Below are positions 8,692-18,513 of a DNA stretch of 64,000 bases, one piece after another. The notes beneath the pieces were generated by a model. It was not told where the DNA came from, ran no database searches, and saw nothing but the letters and a program-made list of their open reading frames with translations. Origin of the DNA: Pedobacter ginsengisoli (GTDB lineage Bacteria; Bacteroidota; Bacteroidia; Sphingobacteriales; Sphingobacteriaceae); assembly GCF_030244015.1 (NCBI RefSeq), contig NZ_JASSYX010000002.1, positions 744,001-808,000 on the forward strand. The letters run 5' to 3'. Both the position numbers and the translations under genes were made by a program. Positions within the stretch are counted from its first letter, which is position 1. The number at the start of each line of letters is the position of its first letter.

Positions 8692-8762
8692 TGTCCTATA
8701 CTGGAATAAGTTTACAATAAGAAGTTTTGTTACTACTCTGTCCTATACTGGGATAAGTTTAC
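8692..8762. repeat. 24-bp direct repeat pair, possible mobile-element end remnant
   Basis: Two 24-bp copies at 8692-8715 and 8739-8762 begin TGTCCTATACTGG and end ATAAGTTTAC, differing at a single base (A/G at position 14). The period is 47 bp. The TGT start and the duplicated sub-terminal arrangement resemble the multiple terminal repeats of IS21-type elements, but no transposase remnant is beside them, so this origin is a guess. Confidence 0.6.
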
Positions 8763-8916
8763 TACTCCCCGGTTTATAACAAAGATAACGTAATGGAAAT
8801 ATCGTCAGATCTGATAAAAATATGGGACATGATGCATGGTGCCTAATTTTCTGTAATTTTACAATTGACCGAACGCCTTAGCTGCCTTTAAAAGCAGGCG
8901 CGTGACTGACCAAAAT

Positions 8917-11900
8917 ATGAACTGCAATACATACCTGTTTTCTTTAAGGAAGTTTGTCCTGCTGCTGATGGTATGGTCAGGAGGTATGCTTGCGAAAACA
9001 CTGGCACAGCAGCCGGCATTAGGCAGCAAGATCAGTTTCAATCACCTCACAGTGGAAAACGGACTATCTCAAAGCAGCGTATTGTCGATTGCGCAGGACA
9101 GCATAGGGTTCATGTGGTTTGGTACGAAAGACGGCTTGAATAAATTCAACAGCCAGACTTTTGAGGTCTATAAGCACGATGAACGCAACCCAGGATCACT
9201 GAGCAGCAGCAGGAACATCAATACTTTACTTACAGACCGGAAGGGCAACTTATGGATCGGGACACAGAACGGGCTGAACCTCTACCTGCCTGAAAGCAAT
9301 TCGTTCCGGCATTTCGTAAACGATCCTGAGGACCAGAACAGCATCAGCAACAACATCATCCGGCATCTTTTTCAGGATAAGCAGGGCAACATTTGGGTGG
9401 GAACGGAAAACGGGCTCAATAAACTGCTGAAGAATGGCAAATTTCAACGCTTTTACAGCAGCCCGGTAAAAGGACGGGGGATTGCCCACAACCTGGTCAA
9501 GGCCATTCATCAGGACCATAACAACGTACTCTGGGTCGGTACAGTAGACGGGCTGACCAGCATGACACCCCATAAAGGCAGTTATATCTTCAGCACTTAT
9601 TTTCACGACCAGGCAAGCCCAGCCAGTCTGGCTGACAATGACATCAATACCATTTTTGAAGACGCAAAACACAGGCTATGGATCGGGACCCATAATTTTG
9701 GGCTGGAATTGCTGGACAGGGCGATGGGCAGTTTCAGACATTATACAGCAAAAAAAGGCCAGCCAAATGCCCTGCTGAGCAATGTGATCAGGAAGATCAC
9801 GATGGACAGTTCCGGTAAATTGTGGATTTCTACCTTAAACGGGATCAGTATTTATGATGCTGACCGTGAGAAGTTTACAAACATATCGCACAACCCTGAC
9901 GATCCTTCCAGCCTGAACCAGAATTCGGTTTATGACATCCTGCACGATGCGGCAGGTTCCATGTGGCTGGGCACCTATTATGGAGGTGTAAATGTGTATC
10001 ATGCCAATTCGACCCCATTCCGGACCTATAAGGCCAACCCGGGAAAGAACGGGATCAGCAGCAATGTGATCAGTGCCATAGTGGAAGATAAGGCGGGTAA
10101 CCTGTGGATAGGGACGGAAGCTGAGGGCCTCAATTATTACAACAGGTCGACGGGTTCGTTTACCAATTTCAAAAGTGACGGGGAAAGCAGCAGATCCCTG
10201 AGTTCCAATCTGGTCAAGGCGGTTTCCATAGACCGCGAAGGCTGGGTCTGGGTGGCTACCTATGAGGGCGGGCTGGATGTATACAGACCGGAAACGGGTA
10301 CTTTTAAGCATTATAAGCCTGATCGATCCGCAAAGGGGTTGAATTCTAACCGGATCGTCTGTATGTTGCACGACAGCCGCGGGAGGCTTTGGCTGGGTAC
10401 ACGCTCGCAGGGGATTTTTATTTACAACCAGGCTACGGATGACTTTTCTGTCTTCATGGGCGGGCATGAAAGTGAGGACCTGAGGTATGTGCGCTGTTTT
10501 TATGAAGACCGGCAGCACAATATTTGGCTGGCTACCAATTCGGGGACTTATGTTTTGCCACCGGGTGCTGAAAAAGCAAGGCGGTTTGAGCATCCGGATA
10601 CGAAGATCAGATTTGATGATGTCAATTTTATCAGGGAAGATGACAGGGGTGTGGTTTGGCTGGGCAGTTACGAGTCCGGGCTGGTCAGGTACGATCCGGT
10701 TAAAAACAGCATTCAGAACTACACGGCTGAAAATGGATTGCCGGGCAACAATGCACTTGGGCTTTTGGAAGACAAGCGGGGTTTTTTATGGATCAGCACT
10801 TCAAACGGGCTTTCCAGGTTTAACGGAAAGGTTTTTACAAATTATACAGTGGAGGATGGCCTGCCAGGAAATGTATTCAATTTAAATTCTTCTTTCAAAG
10901 ACAGTCGGGGAGAAATGTTCTTTGGTGGCTACAACGGTCTGGTCAGTTTCTTTCCGGAGCAGATCAGACGCAACCGGCTCGTACCAAGAGCAGTTTTTGC
11001 ACGTTTAAAACTCTTCAACAAACCGGTGAACATCGGCGATGAGACAGGCCTGCTGGCCAGAAATATCAGTTTGACTTCAGAGATCGATTTCTCTTATCAT
11101 CAGAATATCTTTACTGTTGATTTTGCCCTGCTCAATTTTATCAAGTCGGAAAAGAACAGGTACGCCTATAAACTGGATGGGTTTGAAAAGGACTGGAATT
11201 ATGTATCGGCACCTTCGGCTTCCTTTACCAACCTTCCGGCAGGCACATATACGCTGCTGGTCAGGGGTGCCAACAATGACGGTGTCTGGACTGCCGAGCC
11301 GGCCAGACTGCTGATCCATGTGCACCCGCCTTTCTGGAAGACCTGGTGGGCTTATACTTTTTATGTGGTCTGCATCGCGGGGCTTGTCTTTTTGATATTC
11401 AGGTATTTGTGGATGCGGGAGCTGCTGAAAAGAGAGCATGAACTGTACCAGATGAAGCTGGATTTCTTTACCAATGTATCTCATGAGATCCGCACGCCGC
11501 TGACGCTGATCCTGGGGCCGCTGGAAAACCTGGTCACTGAAACGCGGGAATCTCCGGCACTGAACCGCAGGCTGCTTACCGTGAAAAAGAATGCGGGCCG
11601 TCTGACCAGGCTGGTCAATGAGCTGATGGATTTCAGAAAAGCAGAATCGGGCAATATGAGCCTCCATGTGATGCCTGGCAATATGGTCAGCTTTGCCCGG
11701 GAGATCTTTTTGTCGTTCCAATATCTGGCGATCAGGCATCAGATTGATTACCGTTTCAATTGCGGGGAGGAAGTTATTGAGGTTTATTTTGATCCGGTGC
11801 AGCTGGAAAAGGTGCTTTTCAACTTATTGTCCAATGCGTTTAAGTTTACCCCGGATCATGGCCGGATTGTCGTTGATCTGATCGCAGTGGCCAGTGGTCA

Positions 11901-13041
11901 GGTGGAAATCAGGGTTTCTGATAATGGGAAGGGTATTCCTGAGGAAAGCAGGGATAAGATCTTCAGTAATTTTTACCAGGTCAGGGACCATCAATCTGCT
12001 GGTTCGGGTACGGGGATCGGTCTGTCACTTGCGGAAAAGATCGCAAGGCTCCATCATGGGAGTTTGACTTTGCTGAGTGCTGAAGAGGCTGCGAAGACCG
12101 GGATGCAGACTTCTTTTGTCCTGAAACTGAAAATGGGACAAAGGCATTTTAAGGCCAGTGAACTGGCAGAGTCATACGTCAATGTGGAAAACCCGGAGTT
12201 TTATCAGCCCGTAGAGGAAGTGCCGGAAAGCGGTCTGGTCTATCAGGAGGAGGGGCTGGCTGATTTGAAATCAGGGGATAAAACAGCAGACACCATCAGT
12301 ATTTTGATTGTGGAAGACAACCTGGAAGTGCGGGAGTTCATCAGCAGTTCTTTAAAACAGAATTATCATATCCTGGAGGCTGAAAACGGCAGGGAAGGGG
12401 TGGATATCGCCATGGAGCGCATTCCGGATATCATTGTCAGTGATGTGATGATGCCGGTGATGGATGGATTGGAATTATGCCGCATTCTGAAAACGGACAC
12501 GCGTACCAGCCATATCCCGATCATTCTTTTGACTGCCCGGTCAGGAAATATCCACGAAGTGAACGGCCTGAAGACAGGAGCAGAGGCTTACCTGACCAAA
12601 CCCTTCAGCATCAACAGTCTGCAGCTTCATATTTACAACATGCTCACCCTGCAGGCCAATATGCGCCGGAAGTTCAGCCAGCAGATCACTTTGCAGCCTA
12701 CCAATATCCTGATCGAATCGGCCGATGAAGAGTTTTTGGGAAAGATCATGGCTTTGATCGAGAACAATTTTGGGGAAGAGGAATTCAATGTCAATACACT
12801 CGCATCTGAAGTGGGCATGAGTACGCCAGTGCTCTATAAAAAGATCAAAGCCCTGACGGGCCTTACGGTAAATAATTTCATCAAGTCTGTGCGCCTGAAA
12901 CGTGCGGCCCAGTTGCTGCAGCAGGGCCACCATACGGTCTATGAGGTGGCCTATATGGTGGGCTTCAGTGACAGCAAATATTTCAGCAGGGAATTTAGCA
13001 AGCAGTTCGGTAAAACGCCTTCAGCTTACGAACTGGACTGA
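8917..13041 (+). CDS. Hybrid two-component system sensor/regulator (HTCS) of a PUL
   Basis: 1374 residues from the ATG giving MNCNTYLF; a GTG five codons upstream is less likely. Domains in order: signal peptide (to ~33), about 14 two-component-propeller repeats with LWIGT-type motifs (~45-690), a Y_Y_Y domain (~700-785), one transmembrane helix (~818-836), HisKA with phospho-acceptor His ~856 in NVSHEIRTPL, HATPase_c (NLLSNAFKF, DNGKGIP, GTGIGLSLA), a receiver with Asp ~1176 in SDVMMPVMDG and Lys in TKPFS, and a C-terminal AraC HTH (VYEVAYMVGFSDSKYFSREF). The periplasmic propeller senses an oligosaccharide and the AraC domain activates the downstream PUL. It precedes susC by 106 bp on the same strand. 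Confidence 0.95.
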   Translation: MNCNTYLFSLRKFVLLLMVWSGGMLAKTLAQQPALGSKISFNHLTVENGLSQSSVLSIAQDSIGFMWFGTKDGLNKFNSQTFEVYKHDERNPGSLSSSRNINTLLTDRKGNLWIGTQNGLNLYLPESNSFRHFVNDPEDQNSISNNIIRHLFQDKQGNIWVGTENGLNKLLKNGKFQRFYSSPVKGRGIAHNLVKAIHQDHNNVLWVGTVDGLTSMTPHKGSYIFSTYFHDQASPASLADNDINTIFEDAKHRLWIGTHNFGLELLDRAMGSFRHYTAKKGQPNALLSNVIRKITMDSSGKLWISTLNGISIYDADREKFTNISHNPDDPSSLNQNSVYDILHDAAGSMWLGTYYGGVNVYHANSTPFRTYKANPGKNGISSNVISAIVEDKAGNLWIGTEAEGLNYYNRSTGSFTNFKSDGESSRSLSSNLVKAVSIDREGWVWVATYEGGLDVYRPETGTFKHYKPDRSAKGLNSNRIVCMLHDSRGRLWLGTRSQGIFIYNQATDDFSVFMGGHESEDLRYVRCFYEDRQHNIWLATNSGTYVLPPGAEKARRFEHPDTKIRFDDVNFIREDDRGVVWLGSYESGLVRYDPVKNSIQNYTAENGLPGNNALGLLEDKRGFLWISTSNGLSRFNGKVFTNYTVEDGLPGNVFNLNSSFKDSRGEMFFGGYNGLVSFFPEQIRRNRLVPRAVFARLKLFNKPVNIGDETGLLARNISLTSEIDFSYHQNIFTVDFALLNFIKSEKNRYAYKLDGFEKDWNYVSAPSASFTNLPAGTYTLLVRGANNDGVWTAEPARLLIHVHPPFWKTWWAYTFYVVCIAGLVFLIFRYLWMRELLKREHELYQMKLDFFTNVSHEIRTPLTLILGPLENLVTETRESPALNRRLLTVKKNAGRLTRLVNELMDFRKAESGNMSLHVMPGNMVSFAREIFLSFQYLAIRHQIDYRFNCGEEVIEVYFDPVQLEKVLFNLLSNAFKFTPDHGRIVVDLIAVASGQVEIRVSDNGKGIPEESRDKIFSNFYQVRDHQSAGSGTGIGLSLAEKIARLHHGSLTLLSAEEAAKTGMQTSFVLKLKMGQRHFKASELAESYVNVENPEFYQPVEEVPESGLVYQEEGLADLKSGDKTADTISILIVEDNLEVREFISSSLKQNYHILEAENGREGVDIAMERIPDIIVSDVMMPVMDGLELCRILKTDTRTSHIPIILLTARSGNIHEVNGLKTGAEAYLTKPFSINSLQLHIYNMLTLQANMRRKFSQQITLQPTNILIESADEEFLGKIMALIENNFGEEEFNVNTLASEVGMSTPVLYKKIKALTGLTVNNFIKSVRLKRAAQLLQQGHHTVYEVAYMVGFSDSKYFSREFSKQFGKTPSAYELD

Positions 13042-13054
13042 ATTTCTTGTGTTT

Positions 13055-13087
13055 TTTAAGATTTTCCCCCTCTTTATTTAAGATTTT
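13055..13087. promoter_or_regulatory. Direct repeats upstream of susC, candidate HTCS site
   Basis: TTTAAGATTTT occurs exactly at 13055-13065 and 13077-13087, each followed within two bases by a run of C. The 22-bp period places both copies on one DNA face, 61-93 bp before the susC ATG, suitable for an AraC-type activator dimer. Binding by the adjacent HTCS is inferred. Confidence 0.5.
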
Positions 13088-13147
13088 AACCCCTTCTCTA
13101 TTTCGCCAGCGTCTAGTTTAGCTTCACCAAATATAATAAAGCAAACT

Positions 13148-16100
13148 ATGAACAAACTTTACTCAGGCAGTCAATTGCTGGCCATGGCATTATTGATTGT
13201 TTTATTACTGGCCGGCAGCTTTGCGTTCGGCCAGTCTGTCCAGGTTACAGGTACGGTAAGGGACGGAAGCGGCGATGGCATTCCCGGTGTCGGGATCACT
13301 GTTAAGGATGCGAAGGCGTCGGCGGTGACAGATATCAATGGTAAATTCACGATCGCGGTACCAAACAGCCAGTCTGTCCTTGTTTTTACTTACATCGGTT
13401 TTGCAACTTATGAAACGGCTGTTGCCGGGCGTAAGGTGGTCGATGTACAGTTAAAGGAAAGTCTTACCGACCTGAATGAGGTGGTAGTAGTCGGTTACGG
13501 TACCCAGAAAAAGGTAAACCTCAGTGGTGCGGTAGCACAAATCAAAAGTGATGACATTGCGGGAAGGCCCGTACCCAACCTGACTTCTGCCTTACAGGGC
13601 GTTTCTCCGGGCGTGACCATTACCAGGGGCAGCGGACAGCCGGGTGATGAGAGCACCGGGATCCGGATCAGGGGTGTGACTTCTTCAAACGGGGCAGACG
13701 CACTGGTACTGGTGGACGGGATCCAGATGGACATGAACCTGGTAAATCCGGACGATGTGGAAAGCATTTCTGTGCTGAAGGATGCCTCGGCAGCGGCCAT
13801 TTATGGTGCGCGCGCTGCGGGCGGTGTGGTGCTGGTCACTACAAAAAAAGGATCAGGCGGCAAGACGAAGATCAATTTTAACAGTTATTATGGTTTGAAC
13901 ATTACGGCGAGACAGCCTGAGCGCCTGCCGTCCTGGGAGGAGCAGCTGCTGATCGATGAAGCGAGGTTTAATGCTTTGGGAACCAGAGAGTATACTCCTG
14001 AAATGATGGAGTGGATCAGGAACCCCAACTTTCAGTACAGGGAAAACCCTGGCGCCAACCGATGGGAGTATTTTGGAAGTACTGACTGGGTCAAAGAGGG
14101 GATGAGCAAATACAACGGCATGCAGAATTATGCCTTGTCGGTAAGTGGGGGTGACCAGAAGCTGAATTACCTGGCCTCCGGGGGTTATTATCAGCGGGAC
14201 GGGGTATTGCGTTACGGTCCCGATGACAATTCCAGGAAAAACCTGAAACTGAATGTCAATGCGGAACTGAACAAATACCTGAGTGTGGGTTTTGTCGGTG
14301 GTTACGCAGGTTCTTTTGTCAATGAAAATTCAAACGGAACAGGTAATATCATTGCCAACCTGTATCGCAGCCGCAACAGGCAAACGATTTTTACACCTGC
14401 TGAAGACCAGACGGGCCAGCCTTACAATGGCGATTTGCAGGTGAATGCCATCGACATTCAAAAGAATGCCGGTCTGGAGACCCGCAATTACGAGACTTTT
14501 CAGGGCAAATTAAATTTAACGGTTAAAAACCTGGTTAAAGGTTTGACGGCTGATTTTACGGGCTGGAGAAACCAGGACAGTTACAATATGGAAGCCAACC
14601 GAAGGACACTAGTCTGGTATGGACGTACTACGGAACTGGAAAGGTTCTCTATCAATAAGCCCAATAGTATGGAAATGATCAAAAACCGTGGTTTCCATAA
14701 CAATTTTCAGGGCGTGCTGAATTATGACCTGACGGTTAAAAACCATCATTTTAAGTTATTGGGTGGTGCTTCTTATGAAGAATACCGTAAGGATGAAGTG
14801 CGGGCACAGGCGCAGACGATGGTCAACAATGACTTCTTCAGTTTTAATTTTGCCGATCCATTGACCAAGCAGAATTTTGACCTGGTGGAAACCTGGGCCA
14901 TTGGTTCTGTATTTGGCAGGTTCAATTATGATTTTTCTGAGAAATACCTTTTCGAAGCTTCTTTTCGTTATGATGGCAGCTCGAGGCTGGCTCCTGAAAA
15001 CCGCTGGCAATTGTTCCCTTCGTTTTCTGCGGCATGGCGCATCAACCAGGAGTCTTTTATCAAGGATAATCTGCCTGTGGTCTCCAATTTGAAACTGAGG
15101 GCATCCTGGGGACAATTGGGCAATGGTTCGGTACTAGGCCTTTATGACTATATTCCTTTGCTGAGTGCGGGTCTTGGTGAAAGCCGTTCGGACTATCCGA
15201 ATGTGATCTTCAATGGCCAGCAAAGCCAGTTCTTTTTTCAGAAGCAGCTGTCTTCTCCGACTAAAAGCTGGGAAACGGTGCAGCAGGCCAATATAGGTAT
15301 TGACCTGGGATTGCTCAACGAAAGGTTGTTGTTTACGGCTGATATTTTTGAAAAACGAAATAAGGATATGCTGGCGGCAATTAAAGTCCCAAGTATCATC
15401 GGTGTAGAAACCGGGACTGTCAATGTCGGTGAACTCAAAAGCTATGGCTGGGAGCTGGACATCAAATGGAGGGACAAGATTGGTAGTGTAGGTTATAATG
15501 TAGGCTTTAACATTTCAGATAACCAGAACAAGGTGATCAAATATGATGGAAGAAGTTCTGTCAATGGCGGACGGGTGGAACTGCTGGAAGGTTATCCTTT
15601 GAACAGTGTATGGGGCTACAAAACAGACGGATACTTTCAGACCCAGCAGGAAGCTGATGATTATAAGGCAAGGGTGCAATATCCTTTTGCCCCGGCCAAT
15701 GCCTTTAAACCGGGTGACGTGAAATACCTGGACCTGAATGGTGACGGAAGGATCAGCGCTGGCGGCGCAACTCCTGAAGATCCGGGAGACCTGACGTATC
15801 TGGGTACTACAAGTGGCAGGTACACCTACGGAATGGACCTTGGGTTGAACTGGAAGGGTATTGATTTTTCGGTCATGTTCCAGGGTGTGGCCAAACGTGC
15901 TTTCCTGCTGAACAACAATGCGCTGGTGCCTTTTAACCAGAGTGCGTTCATGCCTTACAGCATTTTTATGGACCGCTGGACACCGGAGAACCCCAATGCC
16001 ATGTTTCCCCGCTTGTACCAGGGAAATACCTATAACTACCAGGCATCTGACCGCTCTGTGCAAAACGGTTCTTACCTGCGCTTGAAGAATGTTCAGCTGG

Positions 16101-16282
16101 GCTATACCATTCCCTTCAGGAAAAAGTTCATTCAGAACATGAGGGTATACCTTGCCGGTCAGGACCTGTGGGAAAGGACGGATGTGCTGAGTGTGTTTGA
16201 TCCTGAGGTAGGAAATGATGCAGATACGGGAACTTATCCGTTTTTCCGCACGGTATCCTTTGGTCTTAATGTTACTTTTTAA
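13148..16282 (+). CDS. SusC/RagA family TonB-linked outer membrane transporter
   Basis: 1044 residues. Signal peptide ends at FAFGQ; then a carboxypeptidase-regulatory-like domain (VTGTVRDGSGDGIPGVGITV to ~100), the SusC motif LNEVVVVGYGTQKKVNLSGA, a plug domain (~110-230, with DDVESISVLKDASAAAIYGA and GGVVLVTTKKG) and a long beta-barrel ending in the usual aromatic residue (NVTF). It imports oligosaccharides across the outer membrane with TonB energy, together with the SusD lipoprotein encoded 10 bp downstream. Full length and intact. Expression is expected to depend on the upstream HTCS. Confidence 0.96.
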   Translation: MNKLYSGSQLLAMALLIVLLLAGSFAFGQSVQVTGTVRDGSGDGIPGVGITVKDAKASAVTDINGKFTIAVPNSQSVLVFTYIGFATYETAVAGRKVVDVQLKESLTDLNEVVVVGYGTQKKVNLSGAVAQIKSDDIAGRPVPNLTSALQGVSPGVTITRGSGQPGDESTGIRIRGVTSSNGADALVLVDGIQMDMNLVNPDDVESISVLKDASAAAIYGARAAGGVVLVTTKKGSGGKTKINFNSYYGLNITARQPERLPSWEEQLLIDEARFNALGTREYTPEMMEWIRNPNFQYRENPGANRWEYFGSTDWVKEGMSKYNGMQNYALSVSGGDQKLNYLASGGYYQRDGVLRYGPDDNSRKNLKLNVNAELNKYLSVGFVGGYAGSFVNENSNGTGNIIANLYRSRNRQTIFTPAEDQTGQPYNGDLQVNAIDIQKNAGLETRNYETFQGKLNLTVKNLVKGLTADFTGWRNQDSYNMEANRRTLVWYGRTTELERFSINKPNSMEMIKNRGFHNNFQGVLNYDLTVKNHHFKLLGGASYEEYRKDEVRAQAQTMVNNDFFSFNFADPLTKQNFDLVETWAIGSVFGRFNYDFSEKYLFEASFRYDGSSRLAPENRWQLFPSFSAAWRINQESFIKDNLPVVSNLKLRASWGQLGNGSVLGLYDYIPLLSAGLGESRSDYPNVIFNGQQSQFFFQKQLSSPTKSWETVQQANIGIDLGLLNERLLFTADIFEKRNKDMLAAIKVPSIIGVETGTVNVGELKSYGWELDIKWRDKIGSVGYNVGFNISDNQNKVIKYDGRSSVNGGRVELLEGYPLNSVWGYKTDGYFQTQQEADDYKARVQYPFAPANAFKPGDVKYLDLNGDGRISAGGATPEDPGDLTYLGTTSGRYTYGMDLGLNWKGIDFSVMFQGVAKRAFLLNNNALVPFNQSAFMPYSIFMDRWTPENPNAMFPRLYQGNTYNYQASDRSVQNGSYLRLKNVQLGYTIPFRKKFIQNMRVYLAGQDLWERTDVLSVFDPEVGNDADTGTYPFFRTVSFGLNVTF

Positions 16283-16292
16283 TTTGAATCTT

Positions 16293-17942
16293 ATGAAAAC
16301 AATCAATATAGCTTTAGTTTGTTTACTGCCTCTTACATTTTTGGGCAGCGGCTGTAAACTGGACCGGTTTCCGGAGACCGAATTCAGTGATGTGAACTTC
16401 TGGAATACGGAGACGGACCTGATCAATGCCTGCAACCGGATGTACCAGGAATTGCCTGGTTATGGCATCGACAACAGGGCCGAAGACAATATAGGCCCGG
16501 GATCGAACCAGGTCAGTACAGGCAGCAGGCCGGTACCTGGATCGAGCGGGGACTGGACTGATCCTTATAAAAGAATTTTTACAGCAAATAACATTCTGGA
16601 AAAAGCCGGCAAGGCCGCTGTTTCTGAGACGGTAAAGAACCGGTATTTTGCGGAGGCACGTTTTTTCAGGGCCTACAATTACTTCAGTTTGATGCAGAAG
16701 TATGGAGCCGTGCCTCTGTTGCTGAAAACACTGGACATCACGTCGCCGGAGCTTTCCATGCCACGGACACCAAGGGCTCAGGTGGCGCAGCAGATCTATG
16801 ATGATCTTGATTTTGCGGCACAGTGGCTCCCTTCACGTGCAGAGCTGCCTGCTGCCCAGTTTGGCAGGCTGACCAAGAGCGTAGCCTGGGCTTTTAAAGC
16901 CAGGGTAGCACTTTATGAAGGTACAAGGGCCAAGTTTCACAATGACGGGGACTGGCAGTCTCATCTGAACAAGGCTGTTGATGCGGCAACTTTGGTGATG
17001 GCGCAGGGCCATATATTGAATCCGAGCTACAGCAACCAGTTTCTGATAGCGGGTGAGGGTCCAACAAATACAGAAAATATCTTTGTAAAGATCTACGGGC
17101 CGAGCAGCGCCAATGTGCTGCTGGGACACAACAATTCCAGGGATCTGGAGAACGGAAGGATCGCACCTACCCGCAGTCTGCTGCGCCAGTATTTATATAC
17201 AGATGGTTTGCCTGCATGGACAACAGAAAATGCGCCCAGTGCTACCAAATCGGCCCTGTTTATTCCTGAAAGCAATGAGGTCAACTATGATGACATTTTC
17301 AAAAACAGGGACCCGAGGTTGAAACTGACCTTGTTTTTGATCGGCGAGCAGGCTTATCAGCGCCCATGGGTTCCGGTTACTTCCCTGGGATCGAGGACTG
17401 CATTTGCGGGCAAAAAAGGTTTTAGCCTGGCGGATAATGCGATCAATAACCAGGCAACGGTCGACAAGACCCTGATCAGGTATGCTGAGGTGCTGCTGAT
17501 CTACGCGGAAGCTAAATTTGAATTGTCAGGAGCGATCAGTGATGCTGACCTCAACCTGACGGTCAATGCGCTCAGGGACAGGGCAGGTTTCAATATTCAA
17601 CTGACCAATGCTTTTGCGACGGCCAATAGCCTGGACATGAGGGATGAGATCAGAAGGGAAAGGTCTGTAGAGCTGGCACTGGAAAACTTCAGGTACGATG
17701 ACCTGATCCGCTGGAAAACCGCTGAGGTGGTACTGCCACAGGAAATATTGGGCGGAAAGTTCAATACGACCGACTGGAATTTACCTAATCCGGGTTCACT
17801 TGCGCTCAATGCTAACGGGATTGTCATCGCCGAACCTGCGAGTGCGCGTGCCTTCAGGGCCGACCGGGATTATTTGTATCCTATTCCTTTGAATGAGATC
17901 AGTTTGAGTGGAAATAATGTAGTTCAGAATCCTAACTGGTAA
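16293..17942 (+). CDS. RagB/SusD family glycan-binding lipoprotein
   Basis: 549 residues from MKTINIALV, 10 bp after susC; an in-frame ATG at 16215 inside susC would put 26 unsuitable residues before the signal peptide. Lipobox LGSGC gives lipidation at ~Cys20, followed by the SusD start KLDRFPETEFSDVNFW. The TPR-like SusD fold is indicated by RYFAEARFFRAYNYFSLMQ and the C-terminal RRERSVELALENFRYDDLIRW (read in parts), with LYPIPLNEI near the end. It caps the SusC transporter and binds the glycan at the cell surface. Confidence 0.95.
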   Translation: MKTINIALVCLLPLTFLGSGCKLDRFPETEFSDVNFWNTETDLINACNRMYQELPGYGIDNRAEDNIGPGSNQVSTGSRPVPGSSGDWTDPYKRIFTANNILEKAGKAAVSETVKNRYFAEARFFRAYNYFSLMQKYGAVPLLLKTLDITSPELSMPRTPRAQVAQQIYDDLDFAAQWLPSRAELPAAQFGRLTKSVAWAFKARVALYEGTRAKFHNDGDWQSHLNKAVDAATLVMAQGHILNPSYSNQFLIAGEGPTNTENIFVKIYGPSSANVLLGHNNSRDLENGRIAPTRSLLRQYLYTDGLPAWTTENAPSATKSALFIPESNEVNYDDIFKNRDPRLKLTLFLIGEQAYQRPWVPVTSLGSRTAFAGKKGFSLADNAINNQATVDKTLIRYAEVLLIYAEAKFELSGAISDADLNLTVNALRDRAGFNIQLTNAFATANSLDMRDEIRRERSVELALENFRYDDLIRWKTAEVVLPQEILGGKFNTTDWNLPNPGSLALNANGIVIAEPASARAFRADRDYLYPIPLNEISLSGNNVVQNPNW

Positions 17943-17966
17943 TGTTTATTAATTAGAAATCAGAAA

Positions 17967-18482
17967 ATGAAATCAAAAATAATGATAGCGGCAATGGCAT
18001 TACTGGTAGGTGTGCTTTCTGCTTGTGAAAAAAGGGATTATCTGCTCGGCCTGCCTGAGTATGACCATCACTATTATATTGCTTATGTACCTTATACCAA
18101 CGCACAGGTTACGGTCAATAAGAACCAGGCGGCATTGCTGAAATTTCCAGTGTCTTTCAATTCTTCCTTTACCAGAAGTTATGATGCGGTGGCGCAATAT
18201 GTTCTGACCCCGGCTACAATTGCGGGTACCGGGGCTGCTGTTTTGGGTGCCGACTTTAATGTGGTAGATAAAAACGGGGCGGTCATCAACCCGGTAAACG
18301 GTAAATATTCCATCGTTTTTCCAAAAGCGGAAAAAGCACGGGACACCATTTACATTAAGTTGCTGAACAATCAGGTCCCGGGGGCGCGGTCTGTAAATAT
18401 AGACCTGATTGAGAACGTGACTTCTGAATACAGAGTGGATACTATGTCTGTGGCTTTCAGAAGACCATTGAGGATCAATTGA
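17967..18482 (+). CDS. PUL surface lipoprotein, SusE/F-like position
   Basis: 171 residues with lipobox LSAC (Cys ~20) and a following CEKRDYLLG. The rest is predicted all-beta, with VTVNKNQAALLKFPVSF and DTIYIKLLNNQVPGARSVNI patterns like the N-terminal DUF1735/DUF4843 or BT_3987-type domains of PUL lipoproteins. It lies 24 bp after susD, where surface glycan-binding proteins are usual, and is shorter than SusE/SusF. Function as accessory binding protein is inferred from position. Confidence 0.7.
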   Translation: MKSKIMIAAMALLVGVLSACEKRDYLLGLPEYDHHYYIAYVPYTNAQVTVNKNQAALLKFPVSFNSSFTRSYDAVAQYVLTPATIAGTGAAVLGADFNVVDKNGAVINPVNGKYSIVFPKAEKARDTIYIKLLNNQVPGARSVNIDLIENVTSEYRVDTMSVAFRRPLRIN

Positions 18483-18513
18483 GCTTTATATGATCTATAA
18501 GCCTTTTTATCTC

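Larger units (their letters stand above)
8301..8916. other. 616-bp non-coding, repeat-rich region
   Basis: No credible gene is seen on either strand. The first half (to about 8520) is AT-rich. The second half has three direct-repeat pairs, listed separately at 8566-8594, 8609-8664 and 8692-8762. The region must hold the promoters of the divergent Spy-like gene and hybrid sensor gene. Confidence 0.7.

Noticed and set aside
8692..8762. Possible start of a CRISPR array
   Set aside because: Only two copies, no palindromic repeat, no further spaced copies and no cas gene in the window.
9835..10593. 252-codon open frame on the minus strand within the hybrid sensor
   Set aside because: Antisense to the propeller repeats of a clearly real gene; no recognisable motif.
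15515..16435. 306-codon open frame on the minus strand
   Set aside because: Entirely antisense to the SusC/SusD genes, with no domain, no signal peptide and a composition (His/Arg/Ile-rich) typical of antisense shadows.
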